Source: Hahella sp. (lineage in GTDB: Bacteria; Pseudomonadota; Gammaproteobacteria; Pseudomonadales; Oleiphilaceae). Taken from it: DNA of 64,000 nt. Below, one piece after another: positions 1 to 8,874 of the stretch. The notes below the pieces were generated by a model. It was given only the letters and a program-made list of their open reading frames with translations. It did not search any database and was not told where the DNA came from. Location: contig JANQMN010000035.1 in NCBI GenBank assembly GCA_028280065.1, positions 1-64,000 of the forward strand, given 5' to 3'. The translations under genes were made by a program, and so were the position numbers. Numbering within the stretch: the stretch's first letter is position 1; each line of letters opens with the position of its first letter.

Positions 1-108
1 AGAGGGCGACAGAGTAAGTGTGGGAAGGTTAGTTAAATCTTGCAGGTGATGTTTGAGTCTTCAGGTAGGTACAGCCCCGCGCAGCGGCTTAGTTCAACAA
101 TATATTAT

Positions 109-131
109 TGAGCAAAACAATGTTTTGCTCA
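109..131. repeat. perfect 11-bp inverted repeat upstream of the flippase gene
   Basis: Two perfect 11-base arms (109-119 and 121-131) flank one central base, giving a near-continuous palindrome about 165 bp upstream of the flippase start. There is no T-run behind it, so it fits an operator for a dimeric regulator, or the remains of an upstream terminator, better than a complete intrinsic terminator. The rest of 1-297 shows no convincing gene. Short open frames at the left edge could be the tail of an upstream gene but are too short to judge. Confidence 0.5.
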
Positions 132-297
132 TTCCCACCACCTCGCTTTCAATGTCTTGAGATAGTTCAATTGATGCTGAGCAGCCCAGTATCCTATCAA
201 TATGACTCATGCCCGTGCATTGCCAGCAAATATGTCTAGAATTCCCTTGAGCACTAAAACACCGTTTTTTAACGGTAAAATTAGAAGAGTAAAGTAA

Positions 298-1758
298 ATG
301 TTAACCGTTGAACAAGGTATCGCAGCTAGTTTATATAACTTGTTAACCCAGGTTACCAGAAGGGTGATAGGCATATTCAGCCTGATGATATTGGCTAGAT
401 TGCTCACCCCTGAAGACTTTGGTCTAGTGGCAATAGCGCTTATTTTTTTAAATTTTGTTGATGTTATTTCTCAATCTGGGGGACGACAATACTTACTAAG
501 CAGAAATAATTTGGAAGACTATCAAGTTCATACTAATTGGACGATGAACTTCATTTTAAAAAACTCTTTAGCATTACTTTTAGCAATTTCTAGTTTATTT
601 GTTGCCGATTTTTATCAAGATGATAGGCTCGTTCCAATTATTTTGGTTTTGTCTCTTCAGGTATTTGTTCTTTCAATGCAAAGCCCTGGAATAATATATA
701 AGTATAAAAACCAGGATCTAAAGGCAATTATGCAGTGGAACCTAGTTTCGCGACTAGTTACTACCGGTATAACCATTTCCATAGCAGTCTTTTATAAATC
801 TTATTGGGCATTGATTATTGGCCAATTTATGGTCGCCTCTAGTACGGTTATTATGAGCTATGTTTTAGCACCAAAAGTACCAGTATTTTCCTTGTCAAAT
901 TTCAAACCTCAATGGAGTTTTTCCAAGTGGATTCTTCCGCAATCACTGGTTAACTTTGGAAAAACTCAGTTTGATACAATATATGTAAGCACTATATTCG
1001 ATAAAGCAGTTATGGGTGCCTACAACTCAATTAGATACTACGGAAACATTCCCGCAACAATGCTGGTTAAACCTGCATTTGGAACATTCCTTGCCCAAGC
1101 ATCACAGTTCAAAAATACGCCAAGTTATTTTGAAAAACAACTCCAAGTAGTTTTTTACCTGATTGGAATAATATGTTTTCCAATTATTTCACTTATATAC
1201 CAACAATATGACTTTTTGGTTCTTTTAATACTGGGGCAACAATGGATTGGATATGCGGAGCTATTAGGTGTATTTTCTTTTTTTACGATTGTTGTGGCAC
1301 TTAACCATGTGGTGGCCAACATAGCAATGCTAAAAGATAAGACTTTTATGCTGCTCTTATATTCTATTTTCGCAATGATAGTTCAGATAGTGGTTTTAGT
1401 AGCTGTGGATTTTGAAGATGTTTTTGAGTTGGCTAAATATAAGATAGCCATTGATATCTTTAGTGTATTTATATTTTTTGTGCTAGTTGTTTACTTGTTG
1501 GTGAGCAAGATTGCAGTATTGATCTTATCTTCTGTGATGTCGATCAGTGTTATATTTGTGTTGGTATCAGGCTTCATCGCACAACAAGTGTCTTTTTATA
1601 ACGTCTGGGTCAACTTTATTTTGCAGTGTACAATTACTTTATTCATATTTGGTTTATTGCATTTAGTCACAATTCTATTATTTAAAGATAAGGTTCATTG
1701 CTTTGCATATATTCATAATTTGATGTTAAAGCTTTTGAAGCTTAGTAAAGATACTTAA
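298..1758 (+). CDS. Wzx-like oligosaccharide flippase (MOP/polysaccharide synthase family)
   Basis: This 486-residue inner-membrane protein is hydrophobic throughout, with about 12-14 predicted membrane spans. Its N-terminal region has the layout of the lipopolysaccharide-biosynthesis/Wzx group of MOP exporters: an amphipathic start, then a span containing ARLLTPEDFG and a second containing a glycine pair (SGGRQ). Family members flip undecaprenyl-linked oligosaccharides across the inner membrane for O-antigen or exopolysaccharide assembly. The length is normal for the family. The ATG at 298 has a purine-rich GAAGAG stretch upstream. The gene is clearly more A/T-rich than the genes right of 20 kb, as is common for transferred polysaccharide genes. 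The neighbouring exosortase suggests it exports the exopolysaccharide that accompanies PEP-CTERM systems. The substrate cannot be read from the sequence. Confidence 0.85.
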   Translation: MLTVEQGIAASLYNLLTQVTRRVIGIFSLMILARLLTPEDFGLVAIALIFLNFVDVISQSGGRQYLLSRNNLEDYQVHTNWTMNFILKNSLALLLAISSLFVADFYQDDRLVPIILVLSLQVFVLSMQSPGIIYKYKNQDLKAIMQWNLVSRLVTTGITISIAVFYKSYWALIIGQFMVASSTVIMSYVLAPKVPVFSLSNFKPQWSFSKWILPQSLVNFGKTQFDTIYVSTIFDKAVMGAYNSIRYYGNIPATMLVKPAFGTFLAQASQFKNTPSYFEKQLQVVFYLIGIICFPIISLIYQQYDFLVLLILGQQWIGYAELLGVFSFFTIVVALNHVVANIAMLKDKTFMLLLYSIFAMIVQIVVLVAVDFEDVFELAKYKIAIDIFSVFIFFVLVVYLLVSKIAVLILSSVMSISVIFVLVSGFIAQQVSFYNVWVNFILQCTITLFIFGLLHLVTILLFKDKVHCFAYIHNLMLKLLKLSKDT

Positions 1759-1770
1759 TTAAGTATCTTT
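1747..1770 (+). terminator. probable terminator of the flippase gene (24-bp palindrome)
   Basis: A perfect 24-base palindrome (arms 1747-1758 and 1759-1770) overlaps the stop codon of the flippase gene and ends in three T. It can fold only with a tight loop and is A/T-rich, so it may be a weak, bidirectional terminator between this gene and the convergent methyltransferase gene. The rest of 1771-1939 shows nothing else. Confidence 0.5.
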
Positions 1771-1939
1771 GCCAACAGTGAGAACATTGAACATTGCAGT
1801 AAAGATGTAAGAGATGCGCCGTCAAATTTATAACCGATACCGAGTTTAACTATCGAGTAAATGCCTGGTATTGATCAAAAATTCGTGCAAACTCTAATTG
1901 TGCAGAAAGAGAGCGATTTATATACAGTCTCGACTTGGA

Positions 1940-2797
1940 TTAATGTGAAATGCCAATGATATCGTACTGTTGGTACTCAACCTGTTCATAAAAACGCTTT
2001 GAACGATCCAAAGTCATGTTGCCTTTTAGAGGAACTAGCCATTTGAAACTGCGGAGGTTTTCCGCTTTCGAAAAAATTCCTTCCGGTGTCAGATTTTCCC
2101 TGGAAAGAGTTGTTGGGTGAAGCTCGATAAATAGAATAACCTTACTTGCTTTGCTAATGGTATCCGAAGCACCAGCAAACATTTTTTGTTCTTGCCCCTC
2201 TACATCAACTTTAAGCACAATTGTCTCAGAGATTGGATAATCTAGTTGTGACGCGATCCGATCTACAGTTGTAACCTGGGTTTTACCTGATGCTGAAGTT
2301 TGAATATAGGCCTCATGATCTGAAGCAAGTTGCTGATTAAAAATCAAATCGGCAGAACCTTGATGGTCGGATATAGCGACGTTTAATAAAGCTTTTTTTG
2401 GCTTAAGTTTATTGATATTTTTATTTAGTATCTCGAATGAAATTGGATTCGGTTCCACAGCTATTAAGCTTGCTATGTTAGGGCAGTTGCCCACTAACAG
2501 TGCTGATACGACACCTATGTCTGCTCCCAGGTCGAATAGTGTAACTCGGTCATTTTCCCTGTTGATTGTTTCAATTAACGGATCTATTTCTTTTCGATAG
2601 TAATTCTCAGGACCATAGTCGAGCCAGAAGCACCATTGGTCCCACGGAACATAAAAGTTTTTTCCGTATAGATTGTGTTTAATTAGCCTGTTGCCATACC
2701 GAGCGAGAAATCGGCGATATAGCCAGTACTTTCCTGGAATTTCATATTTCTGCACCAAGACAAGCAATTGGTTGATAATCCAAGGAAAAGTTTTCAT
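1940..2797 (-). CDS. FkbM family SAM-dependent methyltransferase
   Basis: The 285-residue protein carries the FkbM-type fold. The SAM-binding motif DLGADIGVVS lies near residue 91, an acidic end of strand two (AVEPNP) follows near 113, and the family signature KVDVEGQEQ is near residue 200. FkbM enzymes O-methylate sugars, glycolipids or polyketides and are frequent in exopolysaccharide clusters. The start codon overlaps the last four bases of the exosortase gene upstream (2794-2797), so the two are almost certainly cotranscribed and translationally coupled. A role in methylating the exopolysaccharide or glycan associated with the exosortase is inferred from context only. Confidence 0.88.
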   Translation of the reverse strand: MKTFPWIINQLLVLVQKYEIPGKYWLYRRFLARYGNRLIKHNLYGKNFYVPWDQWCFWLDYGPENYYRKEIDPLIETINRENDRVTLFDLGADIGVVSALLVGNCPNIASLIAVEPNPISFEILNKNINKLKPKKALLNVAISDHQGSADLIFNQQLASDHEAYIQTSASGKTQVTTVDRIASQLDYPISETIVLKVDVEGQEQKMFAGASDTISKASKVILFIELHPTTLSRENLTPEGIFSKAENLRSFKWLVPLKGNMTLDRSKRFYEQVEYQQYDIIGISH

Positions 2798-4329
2798 TGG
2801 CGTTGTTCAAAAGGTAATACTGCAAGAACATCTGCATGGTGCTTCTCGGCTTTCGTACGGAGGAGGGCGAGTGCAGCCGCCTCAGAGTTATTGCTATCAA
2901 AAGAAAGGGAGTATGCGACGTAACCACCGGCTTTAGGTTTTCCCATGAGAGCATCAAACGTTTGCTTAAGCTTGATCTGCAGTTTGGAGCTTGATTGAAA
3001 ATTTTCAAGCAGGAAATAGCTTAAAACAACACGCTTTTGCCCTCCTGGCGTGGTAATGACTGACCCACTAAATGGCCCTGTGATGCTATCTGAGCCTATG
3101 GATTTTCTGGATAAAATATTCCACTTCTCGATATCGTAATCGCGATTGAGCGCAGAAATTAGTTCCCCTTCTGTGCGGCCACTATACCAAGCTAAATAAA
3201 CATCTATTTTTTGGTCTCCTTCCTGGAGATAGCCCGCCAGTTCCGCATCCGGATTTAGAATTCTTGGCTGCCAGTTTGGTGGCTTGTTGTCATAACTTTG
3301 TATCCAGGAGAAGGCCAAAGTTGCCTGGTAATCCGCTGACTTTTCAACACCAAAAGCAAGAATATAGATTTGTTGAGCTGCCAGAAAAAAAAGAATTATT
3401 GCTAAAGGCAGTTTGAATGTCGAGAGAATCCAATCAGACGAAGTTTTTTGTCGGGAATCCGTGGAAGATTCGGATGGCTGAAGACTTATGTTTTCTCTAC
3501 CGAACTCGCCGACCAGAATGAGTAGGAATAATACGATGCAGTAGAAAAACCATCCATAAATTAGGTGATCAGTGCCAACAGCGTGTTCCATGTCCGTAAG
3601 ATGGGCAACAAGAATAATGCCGTACACGCGAAAGATGTTTGCAACCATTGGCACTAATAATGCGACTACCCAGAAAACTGACTTCTTCCATAATTTTGTA
3701 TAGTTTAGGTGCGCATACAAGCTGCCGAACACCACCGATACAATGGTAAAACTAATACCGGAGCAGGCTTCAGCGACCAGAAAGCGTCCGTGTGGAATAT
3801 CGATGTATAAGCCATTTCGAAAGACGGGAACACCAGTGAGCTTCAGCAAAAATACGGACCATTCGGCAGCAATGTCCTGCAAGAAGGGGATTAACTGGTC
3901 ACCCGTAGGAATGGCAAAAACAAAGAAAAACAATGGGTAGGCGATGGTAAGCGCTACACGGACTCCAATACATAAGGCAATGGCAAGTGGCAAGAAACTA
4001 AATGCCGCCAGATGCTCAAGTAGTTGGATTTCTCCGAAGACGCCTAGGATGTATGCGAAGGATGTTAGCCCTAGCGGTGCTACAAGCAAAAGGTTTGGTT
4101 TCGGCTGTAGTTGTGCAAGGAAAAAACGTTGTCGATAAATTAGATATAAGGCGCCTGGGACAACGAATAGGCAGTGATTGAAAATCTCATTTCCTATCCA
4201 AATGTCATAAGCCGATGCTACGGCTGTCCAGAAACCGGCATACCAAGCAACAAGTAAACCGCAGAAGACAAGTGTGCTTAGCTTGTTGCGGCGAATGCTA
4301 GTGACAATTTCCCTAGTGAACTGAAACAA
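2794..4329 (-). CDS. xrtA: exosortase A (XrtA) with fused EpsI-type C-terminal domain
   Basis: This is the membrane transpeptidase-like enzyme that recognises PEP-CTERM tails, cuts them and passes the proteins on to the cell surface or matrix. The first ~290 residues form about eight membrane spans with the catalytic set expected for exosortases: Cys189 in EACSGISF, Arg234 in NIFRVYG and His255 in DHLIYGWFFY. After a last span near residue 310, the region to 511 resembles EpsI, which is fused to many XrtA proteins. The ATG at 4329 is the first plausible start. The gene overlaps the FkbM methyltransferase by four bases. PrsT, two associated acyltransferases and a PEP-CTERM substrate lie in the same window, which supports XrtA rather than another exosortase subtype. 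Confidence 0.93.
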   Translation of the reverse strand: MFQFTREIVTSIRRNKLSTLVFCGLLVAWYAGFWTAVASAYDIWIGNEIFNHCLFVVPGALYLIYRQRFFLAQLQPKPNLLLVAPLGLTSFAYILGVFGEIQLLEHLAAFSFLPLAIALCIGVRVALTIAYPLFFFVFAIPTGDQLIPFLQDIAAEWSVFLLKLTGVPVFRNGLYIDIPHGRFLVAEACSGISFTIVSVVFGSLYAHLNYTKLWKKSVFWVVALLVPMVANIFRVYGIILVAHLTDMEHAVGTDHLIYGWFFYCIVLFLLILVGEFGRENISLQPSESSTDSRQKTSSDWILSTFKLPLAIILFFLAAQQIYILAFGVEKSADYQATLAFSWIQSYDNKPPNWQPRILNPDAELAGYLQEGDQKIDVYLAWYSGRTEGELISALNRDYDIEKWNILSRKSIGSDSITGPFSGSVITTPGGQKRVVLSYFLLENFQSSSKLQIKLKQTFDALMGKPKAGGYVAYSLSFDSNNSEAAALALLRTKAEKHHADVLAVLPFEQRQ

Positions 4330-4540
4330 GTCTTTTACGTCCTTTTTCTCAAAAACAGCGTTAGATGAGGGCTAAACAATAGCAACTCAACCGTTACAGC
4401 CAAGCATCATTCCGCGTTTTTACTGTATTAGCAACCCTACTAAGCTTGTTATCGCACAATATGACATAAAATGCATTCTGAGAATTAGTCACTAAACAAG
4501 TAAATGTTATACTTGCCCGCTTTCATCAGGAAGTTCCCTA

Positions 4541-6307
4541 GTGTTCGATATCATCTTCGTTGCTTTTATTTCATTGCTTTCTCTGGGGTTGATGGCCAGC
4601 AACCGATATTCCTCCGATTTAGTGCTGGTTACGGCAGTTGCTATTTTGATTCTTTTCAATGTCTTGAAACCTGAGGAAGCATTGGCCGGATTTACTAATC
4701 CCGGACTGGTGACAATAGCTGTTTTATACGTTGTGGTGGCAGGATTACAAGCCACGGGAGCAGTTAGTTGGCTGAGCCAGTTTTTATTGGGGGTGCCGAA
4801 GAAACTCTCGTGGGCTTTACTGCGAATTTTAGTTGCCGCTATGTCGCTTAGTGCGTTTGTGAATAACAGTCCGGTAGTCGCCATATTTACCTCATCCATT
4901 CAAACATGGGCGAAAAGAACGCAATACCAAGCCTCTCAACTGTTAATGCCACTAAGTTACGCTGCAATTCTAGGGGGAACCTGTACACTAATCGGTACCA
5001 GTACCAACCTGGTTGTAGATGGCCTTGCAAAACAAAGCGGCATAGACGGCTTCGGCCTTTTTGACCTTGCGTATATAGGTATCCCAATCTGTCTTATTGG
5101 CCTTGTTTATTTACTAATATTCCCAAAATTTTTACTTCCGAATCGCCAGTCCGCAGAAGATCGGTTTGAAAATACCCGAGAGTATATGGTGCAAATGCGC
5201 GTTGAATCTGCTTCAGAGTTGGTCAATAGATCTATTGAAGAAGCTGGATTACGGCATTTGCCGGGTTTATTTTTGATTGAAATTAACCGAGGCAGTGAGG
5301 TTCTATCGGCAGTCGCACCATCCACCCGGATTCAAGCAGAAGACAAACTGGTATTTGTCGGCGCGGTGGAATCAGTGGTCGAACTTCGCAATATTCGCGG
5401 GTTAGTGGTCGATGATGATCAAAGTTTTAAGGTGCATGGTCAGAAAAGTGAAAGACGTTTGTTTGAAGCTGTTGTCGCTGCGGAAAACCCTATCGTTAGT
5501 AAAAGTATTCGCGTTTCCAGGTTTCGCCACCGATATAACGCTGCTGTTTTAGCTGTCGCCCGGAATGGGCAGCGGATTTCCGGGAAAGTCGGCGACATTG
5601 TGATTCAGCCTGGCGATATCCTGCTGCTAGAGGCGCAAAAGGGATTTCTATTTAAGTATCGCTATAGTAGGGACTTTCTATTGATTAATCGACTGGAGTC
5701 CGAGTCCGTTGGTGCTTATGAAAAGGCGCCTGTAGCGGCGGCTATTGTGGTGGCGATGGTTTTGCTCAATATTAGTGGACTATTTTCCATTCTTAATTCT
5801 GTGCTTCTCGCAGCAGGTGCGATGTTGCTAACAGGCTGTATAAATACTGAAACTGCCAGGAAATCAGTGGATTATCGTCTTCTTCTCACCATTGCGATGG
5901 CTTTTGGGCTGGGAATGGCAATACAAAAAACCGGGCTTGCTGAGATTGTGGTGGGTGGGTTGCGCCTCTATTCAGACGACAATCCTTGGCTGTTATTGAC
6001 TATGATTTACGTTATTACGGTCCTATTGACTGAAGTTGTAACGAATAATGCGGCGGCAATTGTAATGTTTCCAGTGGCGTTAGGAGCGGCGGAAAGCGGT
6101 GGATTGAGTCCATATCCATTCTTAGTGGCGGTGATGATTGCCGCGTCTGCGAGTTTTTTAACTCCTATTGGATACCAGACTAACCTTATGGTCCAGGGAC
6201 CAGGTGGGTATCGCTTCACAGATTACATCAAGCTAGGATTACCATTGAGTCTACTAGTGGGTATTACTGCTACCTTGCTTATTCCCATGGTGTGGCCATT
6301 TAGTTAG
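4541..6307 (+). CDS. SLC13/DASS-type anion permease with two RCK-C (TrkA-C) domains
   Basis: The 588-residue protein has two membrane halves separated by a soluble middle. The N-terminal half contains the signature-like SAFVNNSPVVA and the C-terminal half contains VVTNNAAAIV, matching the paired asparagine motifs of divalent-anion/sodium symporters. Residues ~205-375 look like two TrkA-C regulatory domains, a common arrangement in SLC13-like permeases of bacteria. The family moves dicarboxylates, sulfate or similar anions, and the substrate here is unknown. GTG at 4541 is the start. The gene is transcribed away from the exosortase gene across a 211-bp spacer in which I see no clear operator. 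Whether it belongs functionally to the exosortase locus is uncertain. Confidence 0.85.
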   Translation: MFDIIFVAFISLLSLGLMASNRYSSDLVLVTAVAILILFNVLKPEEALAGFTNPGLVTIAVLYVVVAGLQATGAVSWLSQFLLGVPKKLSWALLRILVAAMSLSAFVNNSPVVAIFTSSIQTWAKRTQYQASQLLMPLSYAAILGGTCTLIGTSTNLVVDGLAKQSGIDGFGLFDLAYIGIPICLIGLVYLLIFPKFLLPNRQSAEDRFENTREYMVQMRVESASELVNRSIEEAGLRHLPGLFLIEINRGSEVLSAVAPSTRIQAEDKLVFVGAVESVVELRNIRGLVVDDDQSFKVHGQKSERRLFEAVVAAENPIVSKSIRVSRFRHRYNAAVLAVARNGQRISGKVGDIVIQPGDILLLEAQKGFLFKYRYSRDFLLINRLESESVGAYEKAPVAAAIVVAMVLLNISGLFSILNSVLLAAGAMLLTGCINTETARKSVDYRLLLTIAMAFGLGMAIQKTGLAEIVVGGLRLYSDDNPWLLLTMIYVITVLLTEVVTNNAAAIVMFPVALGAAESGGLSPYPFLVAVMIAASASFLTPIGYQTNLMVQGPGGYRFTDYIKLGLPLSLLVGITATLLIPMVWPFS

Positions 6308-6312
6308 ATTCT

Positions 6313-6338
6313 ATTCCAGCTTATAAAATGGCTGGGAT
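6313..6338 (+). terminator. weak hairpin after the permease gene
   Basis: An 8-bp stem with one G-T pair (arms 6313-6320 and 6331-6338, 10-base loop) begins six bases after the permease stop. Only a short T-rich stretch follows, so this is a tentative terminator. The remainder of the spacer to 6500 holds no recognisable gene. Confidence 0.3.
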
Positions 6339-6500
6339 GTCATTTAATAGGGTAAACCCTGCAAAAGAAGGCCGCTCTGACCGGTTTATTAAGTGCACTG
6401 AGATATTGTCGGTGTGAATATTGAAGGTGCGGTTAATTCTGTTGTTCAGATTTTCGTGATTCTGAAATTTGTAAAAACATAGCCTTGCATGGCTAAAACC

Positions 6501-7616
6501 CTATTTGGGCCGGGTAATTTCATTCTTTGCAAAAAGGCTGCTTCCAAATAATGCTTCTAGGATAAGTTTGCCTCCTTTGGTAATCGTGTGAAAAAACAGA
6601 ATATGAAATGGCATTTTCAGTTTATGTCCACGAATAAACCCCAAAAATGCTGCTAGTTTGTAACCCGGCAGTGCAAAAAATGGGTGGTTCGGTGAAAGCA
6701 GGCGCAGGAAAATGTAGTCAAGTACCGGCATTGTCCAGGATCTATAGGGTTTCAGTTCTCGATACACCTCTATAGGTACCGGTGTGTTTAAGATTTTTTG
6801 GGTATATCGGCAAGCCAAATACAGCTCACCGGTAAATCCTGAAGTTTTTGCCATCGCAACCAACTTGGACCAGTAGGTGTTGTCTGCATTAGTCGTCATG
6901 AGAATATGCAAGTCTAACAAGTCCCTAAATCCATACTTGAAATCCTCATTAAAGAACAAGTGTACGAGGGAGTGCAGGGTCATGGCCTCCTTGGTAAAAG
7001 TCCAATGACCACTTTCAGAAAGTTCCACGTTGTTAAAAAAAACGGAGGAATCCGGTGCCCTGTTTGATACCGGTGGAACAATGTTGTGATGAATGTCTAG
7101 TACCGTGCCTCTCTCAGCATGTTTCATCGGTGGGATTTCGTGAGCCCAGGTCCGATAATATTTTTGGTCATAATCCGTCATTTTTTCGGGAAGCCATCCG
7201 TGAAGTGTTAGGTCTTTTTCGATGTTTTCTATGTGCTCTTTTGCGGTTAACACATCAATATCGCTGTAAGTTCTGCCAGCACCTACAGGGTGGCCGGATA
7301 GTGAGTAACCTGCGCCTTTTAAGAAAATGAACTGAGCATTGTACTTGGTGAGTTGCTTGGATAGTTGGCGAGCCTCAAACAGCACTTGGAGAGTTTGCTT
7401 CTCTGCAACAATTTCGGCATTAATCAAATGATGCTTAACATAATTATGAAGACTTTCAAATACCTGGAAATCTTTGAACCGAATTGCGTATCTTGCTAAA
7501 AGTTGTTGATGTCGGAGTGCGAGCACCACAAGTTGCCACTCTTTTAATGAAAGCTTTAGCGCGTCCTCCGGATTGGAGAAAAGTCTAATGAGAGTGTTCG
7601 CATCCATATCATGCAT
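6501..7616 (-). CDS. nucleotidyltransferase family protein (NTP_transf_5 type)
   Basis: The 371-residue protein has the pattern of the uncharacterised nucleotidyltransferase family PF14907: an LKGAGYSL block near residue 100, an Arg, then SDIDVL near residue 120, which supplies the metal-binding aspartates. A C-terminal helical region follows. It is the last gene of a four-gene minus-strand operon and its ATG overlaps the end of the HprK-related kinase gene by eight bases. Relatives of this family accompany HprK-like kinases and PqqD-like proteins, both in exosortase-bearing genomes and in some lasso-peptide clusters. It could transfer a nucleotide or nucleotidyl-activated group to the same target that the kinase acts on. 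That role is inference. Confidence 0.8.
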   Translation of the reverse strand: MHDMDANTLIRLFSNPEDALKLSLKEWQLVVLALRHQQLLARYAIRFKDFQVFESLHNYVKHHLINAEIVAEKQTLQVLFEARQLSKQLTKYNAQFIFLKGAGYSLSGHPVGAGRTYSDIDVLTAKEHIENIEKDLTLHGWLPEKMTDYDQKYYRTWAHEIPPMKHAERGTVLDIHHNIVPPVSNRAPDSSVFFNNVELSESGHWTFTKEAMTLHSLVHLFFNEDFKYGFRDLLDLHILMTTNADNTYWSKLVAMAKTSGFTGELYLACRYTQKILNTPVPIEVYRELKPYRSWTMPVLDYIFLRLLSPNHPFFALPGYKLAAFLGFIRGHKLKMPFHILFFHTITKGGKLILEALFGSSLFAKNEITRPK

Positions 7617-8496
7617 TGGCTATGATGTCTTCTTCTAGAAATTCTTTGACTTCTTCCAAATCGCTGTATTCGACTTCAAACACAGGAGCATCTTCTAAGA
7701 TATTGGATATGGTTTTGAAGCCTGTCGCTCCTATCACGCCGTAGTTGAAAGCGTTTGACGCAAATTCCATGAAACCTTCCGCCATCGTAAGTTTATAAAT
7801 TTTCAGTTCCGAACCCGCTTTGTATTTTGGGAAGACTATTCCACAAATTTTTGCAGGCGACTTGTGTTCTGACCAAGAAGGGTCAGGAGGAGAAAGATGA
7901 ATCACATCTCCCTTATGTGTATTTGGCGCAATCGAAGAGAATCTGTCGGCGGCAAACCACTTCTTGGCGATCTCAATAGAACGATTTTTAAGGCAAATTG
8001 GCCTTACAAAAGGGTAAACGGTATTGGAGTGGGGCTGAATAAGGGCCATTTCGTCGGAAAGCAGGCGCCAGTTTTTATAGACAAGATAGGCAGTGAGAGT
8101 GCTTTTTCCCGAACCGGGAGGCGCTGGAAATAGGATGGCTTTATTCTCTCTGGCCAGGACGGCGGAGTGGGTAATCACATGCTGCATTTCCATGGCTGCC
8201 ACGGTCCAGTTCATCCCCCATTCAAGAAGTGCATAGCCCTGATTAATTGCAAGAGGTTTGAATGGTTCCTTTTGGTCGCACAAGAAACGTGCCTGAGGTT
8301 TGACAATCTTGCGAACTCCAGAAGAGGAGATAGCGCTAACAGTGTAACTGCAGACCTTTGAGTTCTTGATTGATTCTCCATGGGAGACAATGCTGTCTGG
8401 ATAAATCCGGAATAGATTATCAACCACCAGCGGAATATTTGTATTGACCAGAAAACTAAATGGAGATAGGTCTATTGTAACCGGGACCGATTTCAA
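7609..8496 (-). CDS. HprK-related kinase A
   Basis: The 295-residue protein resembles the C-terminal catalytic half of HPr serine kinase/phosphorylase. It has a P-loop APPGSGKST at about residues 125-133, a following LSDEMALI segment equivalent to the SDD region of HprK, and a C-terminal part that could hold the remaining active-site loops. True HprK regulates HPr of the sugar phosphotransferase system. This group instead sits beside PqqD-like and nucleotidyltransferase genes, as here. No ATG or GTG is available between the previous in-frame stop and the conserved region, so TTG at 8496 was taken, with a weak GGA upstream. The 81-bp spacer to the PqqD-like gene and the 8-bp overlap with the nucleotidyltransferase gene indicate one operon. 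Confidence 0.85.
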   Translation of the reverse strand: MKSVPVTIDLSPFSFLVNTNIPLVVDNLFRIYPDSIVSHGESIKNSKVCSYTVSAISSSGVRKIVKPQARFLCDQKEPFKPLAINQGYALLEWGMNWTVAAMEMQHVITHSAVLARENKAILFPAPPGSGKSTLTAYLVYKNWRLLSDEMALIQPHSNTVYPFVRPICLKNRSIEIAKKWFAADRFSSIAPNTHKGDVIHLSPPDPSWSEHKSPAKICGIVFPKYKAGSELKIYKLTMAEGFMEFASNAFNYGVIGATGFKTISNILEDAPVFEVEYSDLEEVKEFLEEDIIANA

Positions 8497-8577
8497 GGGT
8501 GCTATCCAATTGCCAGGTTTTCCACTTTATGATTTGCAGTGCGATAAGTGGCGTTGACGGAAGTATAGATGGGGATG

Positions 8578-8820
8578 TCAGTCCTTGTTAAGTGCTGGGC
8601 TACTTTCAAGGATATCGTTTTTTAATAATATTCCTGCGATATCTTTGAGCTTTTGCTGTCTCTCTGTCTGATTATCGTAAACGTTTGAACCTAGATTGAG
8701 AATATCAGACAGTTCCTCAATACAAATGTACGAATGGCCCGAGCGCTCATCATATAAGACTGTCCCCGAGCCATCTGAAAAGGTATGTGAGTATACACCT
8801 TCTTGAATACTGAACTTGAT
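8578..8820 (-). CDS. HPr-rel-A system PqqD-like protein with non-standard start
   Basis: Reading the minus strand gives an 80-residue product with the shape of a PqqD-type winged helix: strands around FSIQEGVYSHTF and TVLYDERSGHSYIC, then a helix ELSDILNL. PqqD-like domains bind leader peptides and present them to modifying enzymes. The frame is closed by an in-frame stop 12 bases before the proposed start and contains no ATG, GTG or TTG. The only codon well placed after a Shine-Dalgarno-like AAGGA (nine bases away) is ATC at 8818-8820, one base from ATG. The gene may use a rare ATC start, may have just lost its ATG, or the base may be a sequencing error. It lies 81 bp before the HprK-related gene and 54 bp after the Tat-signal gene. 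Confidence 0.7.
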   Translation of the reverse strand: MKFSIQEGVYSHTFSDGSGTVLYDERSGHSYICIEELSDILNLGSNVYDNQTERQQKLKDIAGILLKNDILESSPALNKD

Positions 8821-8874
8821 CTTGCTTCGTCCTTAATTTCACTTGTGGTTTTTTAGGGAGCTAACCGAATTTGG

